Assembly (NCBI GenBank): GCA_028285415.1
Contig: JANQPF010000026.1
Location: 62,001-126,000, forward strand
Direction of reading: 5' to 3'
Length of the DNA: 64,000 bases
DNA from: Pseudomonadales bacterium
GTDB lineage: Bacteria > Pseudomonadota > Gammaproteobacteria > Pseudomonadales > Azotimanducaceae
The position numbers were made by a program, and so were the translations under genes. The notes beneath the pieces are model-generated. The model did no database searches. It was not told the origin of the DNA and saw only the letters and a list, made by a program, of their open reading frames with translations. Positions 8,479 to 16,733 of this stretch are shown here, one piece after another (the stretch's first letter is position 1; each line of letters opens with the position of its first letter).

Positions 8479-9615
8479 TCAGGCGACGGCACCAGCCTCC
8501 CTGAGCGCGGCGATGTCCGCATCGGTATGACCAAGATCGCGCAGCACCGCGTCCGTATCCGCGCCCGGTGCCGTGGCCGTTGTGGGCAGCTCAGGCGCCG
8601 TGCGCGAAAACCGTGGCGCGGGGGCTGCCTGCGTCACCCCGTCCTGCTCGACAAAAGTTTGCCGGGCCGCGTTGTGCGGATGCGCCACCGCTTCTTCAAA
8701 ATTCAAGACGGGTGCGTAGCAGATATCCGTGCCGAGCATGATCTCGTCCCACTGATCGCGGGTTTTCGTGGCGAAGATGGCCTCGAGCTTGCCGCGCAGG
8801 AGCGGCCAGTCGTCACGGCTCATCTGCGCGGGCAGGTCACCGTCCTGATCGAGGCCGGTCTTCTCGAGCAGGAGCGCATAAAACTGCGGTTCTATCGAGC
8901 CGATAGAGACGTGTTTGTTGTCGGCTGTGGTGTAGGTCCCGTAAAAGTGAGCGCCACCGTCGAGCAGGTTGGTGCCACGCTCGTAGGTCCAGCGGCCCGA
9001 ATTCATGATGCCGAAGATGGCGTTCATGAGCAGCGCGGAACCGTCTGTCATGGCAGCGTCGATCACCTGGCCTTTGCCGGATTTGGACGTTTCGAAGAGC
9101 GCCGCTGCAATCCCGAAAGCCAGCAGCATGCCGCCACCGCCAAAGTCGCCAACCAGATTGAGCGGCGGCACGGGGCGGCCGTCCTCTTCACCGATGGCGT
9201 GGAGCGCTCCGGACAAGGAGATATAGTTGATGTCGTGCCCCGCAACGTGCGCCATGTCGCCGGTCTGGCCCCAGCCGGTCATACGACCGTAGACGAGTCG
9301 AGGATTGCGCGCGAGACAGGCGTCCGGCCCCAACCCCAACCGCTCTGTGACACCCGGGCGGAAACCTTCAATCAGGACGTCGGCGGACTCGACCAGCTTC
9401 AGCACCGTCTCTACGCCAGCTTCGTTCTTGAGGTCCACGCCGATACTCTTGCGGCCGCGCGCGAGAATGTCGGTCTTGGCGGCAGGATTGCCGACGGAGC
9501 CGGCGCGATCCACGCGAATGATCTCCGCACCCATGTCCGCGAGCATCATGCCGCAATACGGCCCCGGTCCGATGCCCTGAAGCTCTACGACCCTTACGCC
9601 ACTCAACGGCCCCAT
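8479..9615 (-). CDS. Alpha-methylacyl-CoA racemase
   Basis: About 378-residue CaiB/BaiF-fold enzyme of the alpha-methylacyl-CoA racemase branch, which inverts the 2-methyl centre of branched acyl-CoAs before beta-oxidation. The N-terminus GPLSGVRVVELQGIGPGPYC is typical. The racemase pair is visible as the His of GHDINYISLSG and the Asp of VGDFGGGGMLLAFGI, equivalent to His126 and Asp156 of the mycobacterial enzyme. The start at ATG 9615 is preferred over 9621 because GGGGA is spaced 6 bases from it and abuts the other. It is divergent from the MaoC genes at 9746, with about 130 bp between, which fits joint use in branched-chain acyl-CoA degradation. Confidence 0.92.
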   Translation of the reverse strand: MGPLSGVRVVELQGIGPGPYCGMMLADMGAEIIRVDRAGSVGNPAAKTDILARGRKSIGVDLKNEAGVETVLKLVESADVLIEGFRPGVTERLGLGPDACLARNPRLVYGRMTGWGQTGDMAHVAGHDINYISLSGALHAIGEEDGRPVPPLNLVGDFGGGGMLLAFGIAAALFETSKSGKGQVIDAAMTDGSALLMNAIFGIMNSGRWTYERGTNLLDGGAHFYGTYTTADNKHVSIGSIEPQFYALLLEKTGLDQDGDLPAQMSRDDWPLLRGKLEAIFATKTRDQWDEIMLGTDICYAPVLNFEEAVAHPHNAARQTFVEQDGVTQAAPAPRFSRTAPELPTTATAPGADTDAVLRDLGHTDADIAALREAGAVA

Positions 9616-9745
9616 GTCCATCCCCTTCAGCTGTGTGAACGGCTAAGCATCGCCAGTTTGATCGGACGGCGCAAGCGCCCCAACCGCAGTTGCACATTCC
9701 TTTCGACCCCGTATGATCCGGTGGCTTTGAGCCCGGGGCCGCCGC

Positions 9746-10186
9746 ATGGTCGACATTGAAGATCTCAAATCGAAGTTTCTGAATCAGGATTTCGACGCCA
9801 AAGAGTTTGTGCTGGACGCGGAGAAAATTGTCACGGTTGCAAAGGCATCAGGAGAGACCCGGGCGGAGTTCACCGATCCGGAACACCCCGATTTCCACGC
9901 GCCGCCGGCATTTCTGTGCAGTCTTGCATCGGGTCGTCACCTGCCGATCGACTTCCCTTCGCTCGGCGGAATTCCGATGGACGGCGGCAAGGCAATCACC
10001 ATCCATGCGCCGGTTCGCGCCGGTCAGAAGCTCGTCGGCAGAACGCACCTGCACGATATCTACGACAAAAAGGGCCGCTCGGGGCGCATGATCCTGATCG
10101 TTGCACGCATGGAACTCTACGACGAGAACGATGCACATCTGGCCACTGCAGATTCGCGCATGGTCATCCGGGAGAAGTCCGATTAG
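9746..10186 (+). CDS. MaoC-like hot-dog subunit (FAS1-like dehydratase domain)
   Basis: 146-residue single hot-dog protein of the FAS1-like dehydratase/N-terminal MaoC type. Such proteins form the non-catalytic or substrate-binding half of heteromeric enoyl-CoA hydratases, as in steroid side-chain degradation. Visible features are FTDPEHPDFHAPPAFLCSL near residue 39, a GGIPMDGGKAI loop where single-chain members have a fused second domain, and the RAGQKLVGRTHLHDIYDKKGRSG strand pair. The next gene overlaps the TAG stop and encodes the other hot-dog half, so the two products probably form one enzyme. Divergent neighbour: alpha-methylacyl-CoA racemase. Confidence 0.85.
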   Translation: MVDIEDLKSKFLNQDFDAKEFVLDAEKIVTVAKASGETRAEFTDPEHPDFHAPPAFLCSLASGRHLPIDFPSLGGIPMDGGKAITIHAPVRAGQKLVGRTHLHDIYDKKGRSGRMILIVARMELYDENDAHLATADSRMVIREKSD

Positions 10187-10610
10187 CACGACAATCAACA
10201 CAATCCACGACGTTGAATTCGGCGCTGAGCTGCCAACGTTCGAACCGGACACGTCTCTGGCGCAAACCAGCGCGTTTGCACGTGCGGTCGGCTGGGGCGG
10301 CGGCCGCGGCGGTCGCTTTGAAGATCACGATCGGGCCCGTGAAGAAGGCCTGCCCGGCGCTCTGGTTCCGGGCATCATGGGCATGGGGTTTCTCACGACA
10401 ACCATTCACCAGTGGAGCCCCCATGCGGTGGTGGAAGTGATCGATACCGTATTCCGCGCCCCGATGCTCGCAGATGAGCCTTGTATCATCGGTGCAGTCG
10501 TGACCGACATCGATGAAGCCGAAGGCCTGGTCGAACTCGACATGACGCTGAAGAACAGCGCCGACGAGACGCGGGTTTTCGGAACTGCGCGGGTGCGCCT
10601 GCCGAAGTAG
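10182..10610 (+). CDS. MaoC-like hot-dog subunit, probable ATT start
   Basis: About 142-residue C-terminal-type MaoC hot-dog protein, partner of the preceding gene. The core runs from VEFGAELPTFEPDTSLAQT through a segment containing HDRAREEGLPGALVPGIMG to VVEVIDTVFRAPMLADEP. No ATG, GTG or TTG lies in frame at a sensible place: the nearest in-frame ATG (10131) is inside the previous gene and gives a nonsense leader. ATT at 10182 has GGAGAAG starting at 10171 (GGAG spacing 7) and overlaps the previous TAG, so ATT initiation with coupling is the best reading; ATC 10194 is an alternative. It probably completes a two-chain enoyl-CoA hydratase. Confidence 0.8.
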   Translation: MSTTINTIHDVEFGAELPTFEPDTSLAQTSAFARAVGWGGGRGGRFEDHDRAREEGLPGALVPGIMGMGFLTTTIHQWSPHAVVEVIDTVFRAPMLADEPCIIGAVVTDIDEAEGLVELDMTLKNSADETRVFGTARVRLPK

Positions 10611-10611
10611 T

Positions 10612-11397
10612 TCAGGCCAACGTGAGGTTCCTGACCGCAATCTCCGTACCCACCTTGCCCTCATTTTTAACAAGCGCAAGCACGCCGGGCGGCACGTCGT
10701 CCATGTAAACCTGAACCGTTTCGTCCCAGAAAATGGGGCGTCGAAAGTAGACGTCCATGCCAAACGACGTCGGACGGCTGACAGCCCAGAGCGCGGCTGT
10801 CAAAAAGTGGACTCCCATACCGCCGCCGATGATCGGGGCGCGAAAGCCCGCCGCTACCGCAGCCGCAGGTTCGTAATGAATGCTGTTGCCTTCACTGCTG
10901 TAGTTTTTCACGCCTTCAGGCGTCAGGTTGAAACGGCCGTGAGGCTCGAGTCCGGAAACTGCGTGGACCAGCGGCGCGGGCTTCACGCCGACGCCACGCG
11001 TGCCTACCTTTGTCGGATCGGGTCGCAGGGACGTGCGGTTGGCAGTAATGGCAAGCCCACCTCGAGCGTCGACAAACCGAACTTCCGTGCGCACGCTCTG
11101 ACCCCGCGGTACCTCATCCACCGCGACGATCTCACCGTCGACGGTGAGGGTTTCACCCAGCCTCACCGGACGGTGCTGGAGGATCGTATTCGACATGTTG
11201 ATGTTGCCTTCCGCGCTGATGCCGCTATTGATACCGGCATGTATTGCAAGACCGATGTAGAACGCCGGATCCACGTCCGCAGCAAAAACCCCGGCATCAA
11301 TGCCGCAGGCGCTGAGCTTCTCAGCCTGATGCGCCGCATCGACGGTCACCGTATCGGTGACGTAGCGGAAGCCGGCATGAGGATCCACCCATTCCAT
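10612..11397 (-). CDS. Double hot-dog MaoC-like acyl-CoA hydratase/thioesterase-type protein
   Basis: 261-residue protein with two hot-dog halves. The first spans about residues 20-110, including NINMSNTILQHRPVRLGETL. The second, about 140-260, contains GNSIHYEPAAAVAAGFRAPI and GGGMGVHFLTAAL, a variant of the hydratase-2 signature in which the usual Asp/His pair reads NSIHYEP. It is the last gene of a five-gene minus-strand operon (hydroxyacid oxidase, hot-dog, PPOX-like, SDR, this gene), 11 bases after the SDR. It ends one base from the end of the convergent MaoC gene. Likely acts on a CoA ester; hydratase versus thioesterase cannot be settled. Confidence 0.75.
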   Translation of the reverse strand: MEWVDPHAGFRYVTDTVTVDAAHQAEKLSACGIDAGVFAADVDPAFYIGLAIHAGINSGISAEGNINMSNTILQHRPVRLGETLTVDGEIVAVDEVPRGQSVRTEVRFVDARGGLAITANRTSLRPDPTKVGTRGVGVKPAPLVHAVSGLEPHGRFNLTPEGVKNYSSEGNSIHYEPAAAVAAGFRAPIIGGGMGVHFLTAALWAVSRPTSFGMDVYFRRPIFWDETVQVYMDDVPPGVLALVKNEGKVGTEIAVRNLTLA

Positions 11398-11408
11398 GTT
11401 GGCGGGGG

Positions 11409-12191
11409 CTAACGGTACATGTTGGTGCCGCCACAGAGCGTCACCGCCTGGCCGGTCATGAACGCGCTGGCATCGGAGGCCAGATAGACGACAACGCCTT
11501 TGAAGTCATCAGCTTCACCGAGCCTGCGCAGCGGCGTCTGCTCGTTGACCCGCTGTGCAGCCTCCGGATTGTCCCAGAGCGCCCGTGCGAACTCCGTACG
11601 CACGAGGCCGGGACAGATGGCGTTGACCCGCACCCCCTTCGGGCCCCACTCGAGCGCGAGGTTTCTGACGAGCGCAATGTCGGCAAGCTTGGATATGTTG
11701 TACGTCCCAAGCACTTCCGAGCCGGCAAACGCGCCGGTGCTCGATGTCACCATGATCGAGCCGCGCCCCTTGGCCAGCATGTCGGGGGCCACCATCTGAC
11801 ACAGCCAGTGATTGGAACGTACGTTGCTGCCCATGATCTTGTCGAACGCTTCGTCGGGAATATCGGACATCGAACCGTAGTAAGGATTCACGCCGGCGTT
11901 GGCAACCAGCGTATCGATTGGGCCCAGCCGCTCGCGGGTTTCATCGACCAGCGCCTGCAGCTGATCTTTGTAGCCGATGTTGCAGGCGATCGCGATGGCG
12001 CGCTCTTCACCCACCTGTTCGTTGATCTTCGCGGCGGTGATTTCACATTGGTCGAGCTTACGGCTCGACACGACGACCTTGCTGCCGTGTTCTGCAAGCC
12101 CCATGGCCATGGCTTCGCCCATACCTTTGGACGCACCGGTGAGCAAAGCGACCTGGCCGGTCAAATCGAATAGCGCTGTGGAAACTGCCAT
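11409..12191 (-). CDS. Short-chain dehydrogenase/reductase
   Basis: 260-residue classical SDR. It has the nucleotide-binding TGASKGMG near residue 18, NAGVNP near 98, catalytic SSTGAF with YNISK, and PGLVRTEFA after the active site. A GAGGAG Shine-Dalgarno sits five bases before ATG 12191. In the operon it lies between a PPOX-like flavoprotein gene and the double hot-dog gene. It probably oxidises or reduces a hydroxy/keto group on a pathway intermediate, possibly a 3-hydroxyacyl-CoA. NAD versus NADP preference is unclear; the SSRK segment after beta-2 (residues 42-45) places a basic residue that favours NADP. Confidence 0.88.
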   Translation of the reverse strand: MAVSTALFDLTGQVALLTGASKGMGEAMAMGLAEHGSKVVVSSRKLDQCEITAAKINEQVGEERAIAIACNIGYKDQLQALVDETRERLGPIDTLVANAGVNPYYGSMSDIPDEAFDKIMGSNVRSNHWLCQMVAPDMLAKGRGSIMVTSSTGAFAGSEVLGTYNISKLADIALVRNLALEWGPKGVRVNAICPGLVRTEFARALWDNPEAAQRVNEQTPLRRLGEADDFKGVVVYLASDASAFMTGQAVTLCGGTNMYR

Positions 12192-12207
12192 TGGTGCTCC
12201 TCTCCTA

Positions 12208-12684
12208 TCACTCTTTCCAGACTTTGATGCCTTCCCCGCTCAGCATCGCGGCCGCGGGCATCACTCGAATTCGCCACGGCTCGAGCTTCAATCCGGCGAA
12301 ACCGGGCGACTCCGAATTCTCCCATCCCGGAATCATTGCCGGATCGTATCCAACCGGTGCAGGGCCGTTAGCCAGCTTGTCCCAGACGGCTGCCTTACCG
12401 GCGCTGTCCGTGATCCAGCTTGCCCGGCATTCGGCCACACAGGTGTCCTGTTCCGGCGTCCAGTAATTGCACGAAACGAACGGACTTGCTTCCAGATGAG
12501 CAAGCTTTGTCGGCGTGGGCCCGGTAGCGATCCAGCCGACGAGGTTGGTACCGTCCCAGTCCCATATGGGATGGAGGACACGCGATCGGGGGCGCCCTTC
12601 TTTGTCCACGGTTGCGACGGTGCACCAGACAATCTTGTGCGCCATGGCAACGAAGTCCGACGCAATTTCGGCGAGTTGGGTCAT
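12208..12684 (-). CDS. Pyridoxamine 5'-phosphate oxidase-like (split-barrel FMN) protein
   Basis: 158-residue split-barrel flavin-binding protein. The N-terminal barrel strands read KIVWCTVATVDKEGRPRSRVLHPIWDW, followed by GWIATGPTPTKLAHLEASPFVSCNYW, the usual FMN (or F420) binding arrangement of the PPOX superfamily. A 4-base ATGA overlap with the upstream hot-dog gene indicates translational coupling. A role as a small flavin reductase or oxidase in the same pathway is inferred from context. True PdxH activity is unlikely because of its short length and the operon setting. Confidence 0.82.
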   Translation of the reverse strand: MTQLAEIASDFVAMAHKIVWCTVATVDKEGRPRSRVLHPIWDWDGTNLVGWIATGPTPTKLAHLEASPFVSCNYWTPEQDTCVAECRASWITDSAGKAAVWDKLANGPAPVGYDPAMIPGWENSESPGFAGLKLEPWRIRVMPAAAMLSGEGIKVWKE

Positions 12685-13532
12685 ACTGACTCCTGATACA
12701 GTTGTGACGAAGCTTTCATGAAACGCAGCTGCATACGCATGGAGGCGATCTCAACCCCGTCCTGCGAGGCCACCGTTTCATACCAGAGATATTCAGTTTT
12801 CGGGCTCTGGCCGACGCAGATTACCGTGCTTTCGAACTGATAAGTTCGCCCGAGCAGTAACGGACCACTGCGTTCGGCAATCTCGATGGCGCCAAAGAGG
12901 CCAACCGCGTCGGCAACGTAAGGTTGCAAACCCGTCATCGGCGGAGCCCACATAAACTCGATGAACGTCGCAGGGCACGCAAGCACGCCCCCGAAGGTTT
13001 CGTGCGGCTGACCGAAGGCATCGAGGGGATCGCTGAGAAGTCCCTGCGAGAATCGATGCAACTGTTTGGTCGGATCGGTGGTCATCTCATAGCTGCCGAG
13101 CACGAGGCCCGGCTCCACCCGGCTCAATATTTTCAGATCCGCGGGATCGCAGGGTCGCAGATCAATCGTGTGCAGATGAGCCCGGTCGAGACAGTCGAGC
13201 CCAGCCGTGCCTTCGCAGATCAGAAGTCCGTCCTCACGCTCCATCCACACCTTCGCAAACCCGTCGCCTGCGGGCTCAACAAACACCTGAACAGGTTCGA
13301 GATTCACCGTGGCGTTCTTGAAGTTGAGCGACAGATGGCCCGTTTCGAACCAGGCATCACCGAACACCTTGACCAGCGTTGCGGGGAACTGGTTCATGTG
13401 CACATCCCCCGGCACCGTGCCGCCGCGAAACCCCAGGCCCGCCGCCGTGTTGTCGTCGTGAATGCTGCCTTCACCGGCATGTGCGGCCCAGTTGCGGCCC
13501 TGCCAGACTGGTCCGGAGACGGTCTGTGCCAT
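12681..13532 (-). CDS. Hot-dog fold MaoC/thioesterase-like protein
   Basis: 283-residue protein whose first half has a MaoC-like turn, GSIHDDNTAAGLGFRGGTVPGDVHMNQF (residues 22-49), followed by GHLSLNFKNATVNLEPVQVF, a typical central hot-dog strand. The second half repeats the strand pattern more weakly (LLGRTYQFESTVICVG), so a double hot-dog is likely. Its ATG shares one base with the hydroxyacid oxidase stop (TGATG), and its own end overlaps the PPOX-like gene. It is one of two double hot-dog proteins in this operon. Hydratase or thioesterase activity on a CoA ester is inferred; the acid is unknown. Confidence 0.68.
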   Translation of the reverse strand: MAQTVSGPVWQGRNWAAHAGEGSIHDDNTAAGLGFRGGTVPGDVHMNQFPATLVKVFGDAWFETGHLSLNFKNATVNLEPVQVFVEPAGDGFAKVWMEREDGLLICEGTAGLDCLDRAHLHTIDLRPCDPADLKILSRVEPGLVLGSYEMTTDPTKQLHRFSQGLLSDPLDAFGQPHETFGGVLACPATFIEFMWAPPMTGLQPYVADAVGLFGAIEIAERSGPLLLGRTYQFESTVICVGQSPKTEYLWYETVASQDGVEIASMRMQLRFMKASSQLYQESV

Positions 13533-14680
13533 CAGCGGCTCCCCTTTTCCCAGAAGACGGAAGAATCTACCGCATTGATATCGGTATGCCCACAGAAGGC
13601 CATCGTGAGGTCAAGCTCGTTCCTGATGATCTCGAGCACCCGGGTCACGCCGTCGCGTCCCATGGCTCCGAGGCCGTTCAAGAACGCTTTACCGATGAAC
13701 GTACCCGCGGCGCCGAGCGCCATGGCTTTGAACACGTCCTGACCGCTGCGGATCCCGCCGTCGAACCAGACCTCAATGGCATCGTCCACCGCTGCGACAA
13801 TTTCGGGAAGCACGTCGAGGGTACCCGGCGCACCATCCAGCTGGCGACCGCCGTGGTTGGAGACGATCAGTGCGTCAGCGCCGGTATCCACGGCGCGCTT
13901 GGCGTCTTCGGTATCCATGATGCCTTTCAGGACCAGCTTGCCGCCCCACGCGTCTTTGATCCAGGCGACGTCGTCCCAGTTGAGCGTTGGATCGAGCTGC
14001 TCTGCCGACCACTGGGACAGCGAACCCATGTTTTCGACCCCTTTCGCGTGACCAATCACGTTGCCGAACGAACGACGGTGCGTGCCAAGCATGCCGAGAC
14101 ACCATCGCGGTTTGGTCGCCATGTTGAGCACGTTGGGCAGGGTAAGCCTGGGTGGCGCCGTCATGCCGTTTTTCAAGTCTTTGTGGCGCTGACCAATGAT
14201 CTGCAAATCGAGCGTCAGTACCAGCGCTGAGCAGCCCGCGCGGCGCGCACGCTCAATGAGCGCTTCGATGAACTCACGATCGCGCATGACGTACAGCTGG
14301 AACCAGAACGGGTCGCGGGTGCTGGCGGCAACGTCTTCCATCGAACAGATGCTCATCGTCGAGAGAATGAACGGCACGCCAAACGCTTCCGCTGCCTGCG
14401 CGCCAAGGATCTCTCCATCCGCGTGCTGCATACCCGCGAGCCCGGTCGGCGCTATCCCGACGGGCATCGTCCAGCGCCTGCCGAGCATATCGACGCCGAG
14501 GTTTCGCTCACTCAAATCAACCGCGACGCGCTGGCGCAACGTAAAATCTTCGAATGCGGACGCGTTGCGGCGGAAGGTCCATTCGCTCCACGATCCCGCC
14601 TCGGCGTAGTCGTAGAACATGCGCGGCACCCGGCGCTCGTGCAGACGCCGCAGATCTTCGACACAGGTGATGACGGTCAA
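13532..14680 (-). CDS. FMN-dependent alpha-hydroxyacid dehydrogenase (LldD-like)
   Basis: About 382-residue FMN TIM-barrel enzyme that oxidises L-2-hydroxyacids. The start is TTG 14680, giving (M)TVITCVEDLRRLHERRVPRMFYDY, the usual family N-terminus, with an AGGAGGGG Shine-Dalgarno about 8 bases upstream; the ATG at 14716 has neither. Motifs are MPVGIAPTGLAGMQHADGE, PFWFQLYVMRD, LVLTLDLQIIGQRHKD, and the catalytic His loop ALIVSNHGGRQLDGAPG, ending with VWFDGGIRSGQDVFKAMALGA. It heads a five-gene operon. It may oxidise a 2-hydroxy intermediate rather than free lactate; the operon context favours a catabolic substrate. Confidence 0.92.
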   Translation of the reverse strand: MTVITCVEDLRRLHERRVPRMFYDYAEAGSWSEWTFRRNASAFEDFTLRQRVAVDLSERNLGVDMLGRRWTMPVGIAPTGLAGMQHADGEILGAQAAEAFGVPFILSTMSICSMEDVAASTRDPFWFQLYVMRDREFIEALIERARRAGCSALVLTLDLQIIGQRHKDLKNGMTAPPRLTLPNVLNMATKPRWCLGMLGTHRRSFGNVIGHAKGVENMGSLSQWSAEQLDPTLNWDDVAWIKDAWGGKLVLKGIMDTEDAKRAVDTGADALIVSNHGGRQLDGAPGTLDVLPEIVAAVDDAIEVWFDGGIRSGQDVFKAMALGAAGTFIGKAFLNGLGAMGRDGVTRVLEIIRNELDLTMAFCGHTDINAVDSSVFWEKGSR

Positions 14681-14760
14681 CCCGATCCCCTCCTTCCAAA
14701 CCCAGCCATGGTACATTAAGCAACTGTCATGCCGTTATGGGAAGCGGCTTTGGGGGAACG

Positions 14761-16725
14761 ATGACAAGACCACGCATTGGCCTGGTACTCGGTATTTTCG
14801 CCGTCGGTAGCCTGAGCGCCTGTTCTCAGGAGGATGCGCCGACAGCGTCAGAACCGGAGGTGCCGGCAGCAATCACTGCCGAAGCAGCCGACGATGGCCG
14901 CTGCGAGAACTACAGCGAGACGGGAATGGCACTCTTCGGAGACCTGCACGTGCACACGAGTTTTTCGTTCGACGCTGCCGCGAACAGCACCGGCGCGACC
15001 CCGGTCGACGCGCGCAACTACGCCAAGGGCGGCACTATCCCCTTCTTCCCGCTCGATGCGGACGGCAATCCCGCCGGAACCGCACGGATCGATCGGCCCC
15101 TGGATTTCCTGGGTGTGACCGACCACGGCGAGTTTCTCGGCGAACGTGCGCTCTGTCGTACACCGGGATCACCCAGCTACGATACGCAGTTTTGTGCGGG
15201 AACCCGGGTCAGTGAAAGACAGGGGATGATGATGATGGCGTCCGTCATCACAACTGAAACCCCGGGTCGCATTCCCGAAGTTTGCGGCGAAGATGGAGCC
15301 AGGTGCCTCGAGTTTGCCAAACCGCCCTGGCAGGCCATTCAGCAGGCGGCCAACGACGCCTACGAGCCTTGCACCTTCACGAGTTTCATTGCCTACGAAT
15401 ACACTGGTACGCCGGGAACGTCGAACTACCATCGGAACGTCGTTTTCCGGAACCAGAACGTACCTGACTATCCGATCAGCTACATCGACGCCCCGATTGA
15501 CAGCAAACTGTGGGCGGGACTGGACGAAGTCTGTACCGAAGCTGGTGGCTGCGACTACCTCACCATTCCGCACAACACCAATCTCGCCAACGGCCGTATG
15601 GCGCCCTACATGCAGCTCGAAGACACGCTGGAAGCCAAGCGCGCATACGCGAGCAAACGTCTGGAACGCGAGCCCATCATGGAAATCTTCCAGCACAAGG
15701 GAGGCTCCGAGTGCATCAACGGTCTCACCAGCGTCCTGGGCGAGCCGGATGAGCTATGCAACGTCGAATCGGTGCGGCGCATGGGAGAGAACAAAACGTA
15801 CACCACGCGCACGTTGGAGAACGGTGAGCTGACGACCGGTACCGCCTCAGAGGTCACCCGCGAATGCGGCCCCGGCGAGACCGGCAGCAACGGCATGCTC
15901 GGTGCGGGTTGTGTGCACCCCACCGACTTTCAGCGCTCCGCCCTCGTCGTAGGCCTGCGGCAAGAGCAGGAAATTGGGCTCAATCCGATCAAGCTCGGCA
16001 TCATCGCTTCCACCGACACGCACAGCGCCAACCCGGGGGGCGTCGGGGAAGACAGCTGGGGCGGCGCCGTGTCCGGCGAGGCCACTCCGCTGGAGCGTGT
16101 GCAGCCGGGGCTTCTGACGAGTGGCATCGATGGTAATCCCGGCGGCCTTGCCGGCGTCTGGGCCAAAGAGAATACCCGCGACGCGGTATTTGACGCGATG
16201 CAGCGACGTGAAGTCTTCGGCACCTCCGGGCCAAGGATCGTGCCACGCCTGTTTGCCGGCTACGATCTGCCGCCTGATCTCTGTGCGGATCCCGATCGCG
16301 ACGCGAAGGGCTACGCCATGGGTGTACCGATGGGCGGAGATCTACCACCTGCGCCGTCCGACGCCAAGCTTCACCTGCTCGCGTACGCCGCCAAAGATCC
16401 CAACGGCGCGGACCTGCGCGCTCTGCACATCGTCAAAGGCTGGGTTGGCGAAAACGGTGCACTCAACACGTCCGTCACGCCAATTGCGGTGAGCGAGGAA
16501 GGTTCAGCCATGATCTGCGCCCCCTACGAAGACCCGGATTTCGATCCTGCCCAGTCTGCGTACTATTATCTGCGCGCGGTCGAGCCGGAAACCCCACGCT
16601 GGCATACCTACGACTGCGCGCACATCCCCGCAGCTGAACGGCCCGACGTGTGCTCCAGCGGGGACTATCCGGAGACGATCCAGGAAATGGCCTGGACTTC
16701 TCCCATCTGGTACCAGGGCAACTGA
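14761..16725 (+). CDS. DUF3604 lipoprotein (PHP-like metal site)
   Basis: About 654-residue DUF3604 protein. The start is placed at ATG 14761, which gives a clean lipoprotein signal (GLVLGIFAVGSLSAC); ATG 14737 is in frame but only adds a short leader. PHP-type metal ligands are visible in FGDLHVHTSFSFDA, LGVTDHGEF, YLTIPHNTNLANG and IASTDTHSANPGG, so a metal-dependent hydrolase (possibly phosphoesterase) active site in the periplasm is likely. DUF3604 genes are frequent in marine gammaproteobacteria beside catabolic genes. It is followed after 8 bases by the acyl-CoA dehydrogenase pair and a CoA-transferase, so it belongs to that operon. The substrate is unknown. Confidence 0.9.
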   Translation: MTRPRIGLVLGIFAVGSLSACSQEDAPTASEPEVPAAITAEAADDGRCENYSETGMALFGDLHVHTSFSFDAAANSTGATPVDARNYAKGGTIPFFPLDADGNPAGTARIDRPLDFLGVTDHGEFLGERALCRTPGSPSYDTQFCAGTRVSERQGMMMMASVITTETPGRIPEVCGEDGARCLEFAKPPWQAIQQAANDAYEPCTFTSFIAYEYTGTPGTSNYHRNVVFRNQNVPDYPISYIDAPIDSKLWAGLDEVCTEAGGCDYLTIPHNTNLANGRMAPYMQLEDTLEAKRAYASKRLEREPIMEIFQHKGGSECINGLTSVLGEPDELCNVESVRRMGENKTYTTRTLENGELTTGTASEVTRECGPGETGSNGMLGAGCVHPTDFQRSALVVGLRQEQEIGLNPIKLGIIASTDTHSANPGGVGEDSWGGAVSGEATPLERVQPGLLTSGIDGNPGGLAGVWAKENTRDAVFDAMQRREVFGTSGPRIVPRLFAGYDLPPDLCADPDRDAKGYAMGVPMGGDLPPAPSDAKLHLLAYAAKDPNGADLRALHIVKGWVGENGALNTSVTPIAVSEEGSAMICAPYEDPDFDPAQSAYYYLRAVEPETPRWHTYDCAHIPAAERPDVCSSGDYPETIQEMAWTSPIWYQGN

Positions 16726-16733
16726 GGCATTTC

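Noticed and set aside
8527-9759. 410-codon plus-strand frame opposite the racemase gene
   Set aside because: Fully antisense to a gene with racemase motifs; no signature of its own.
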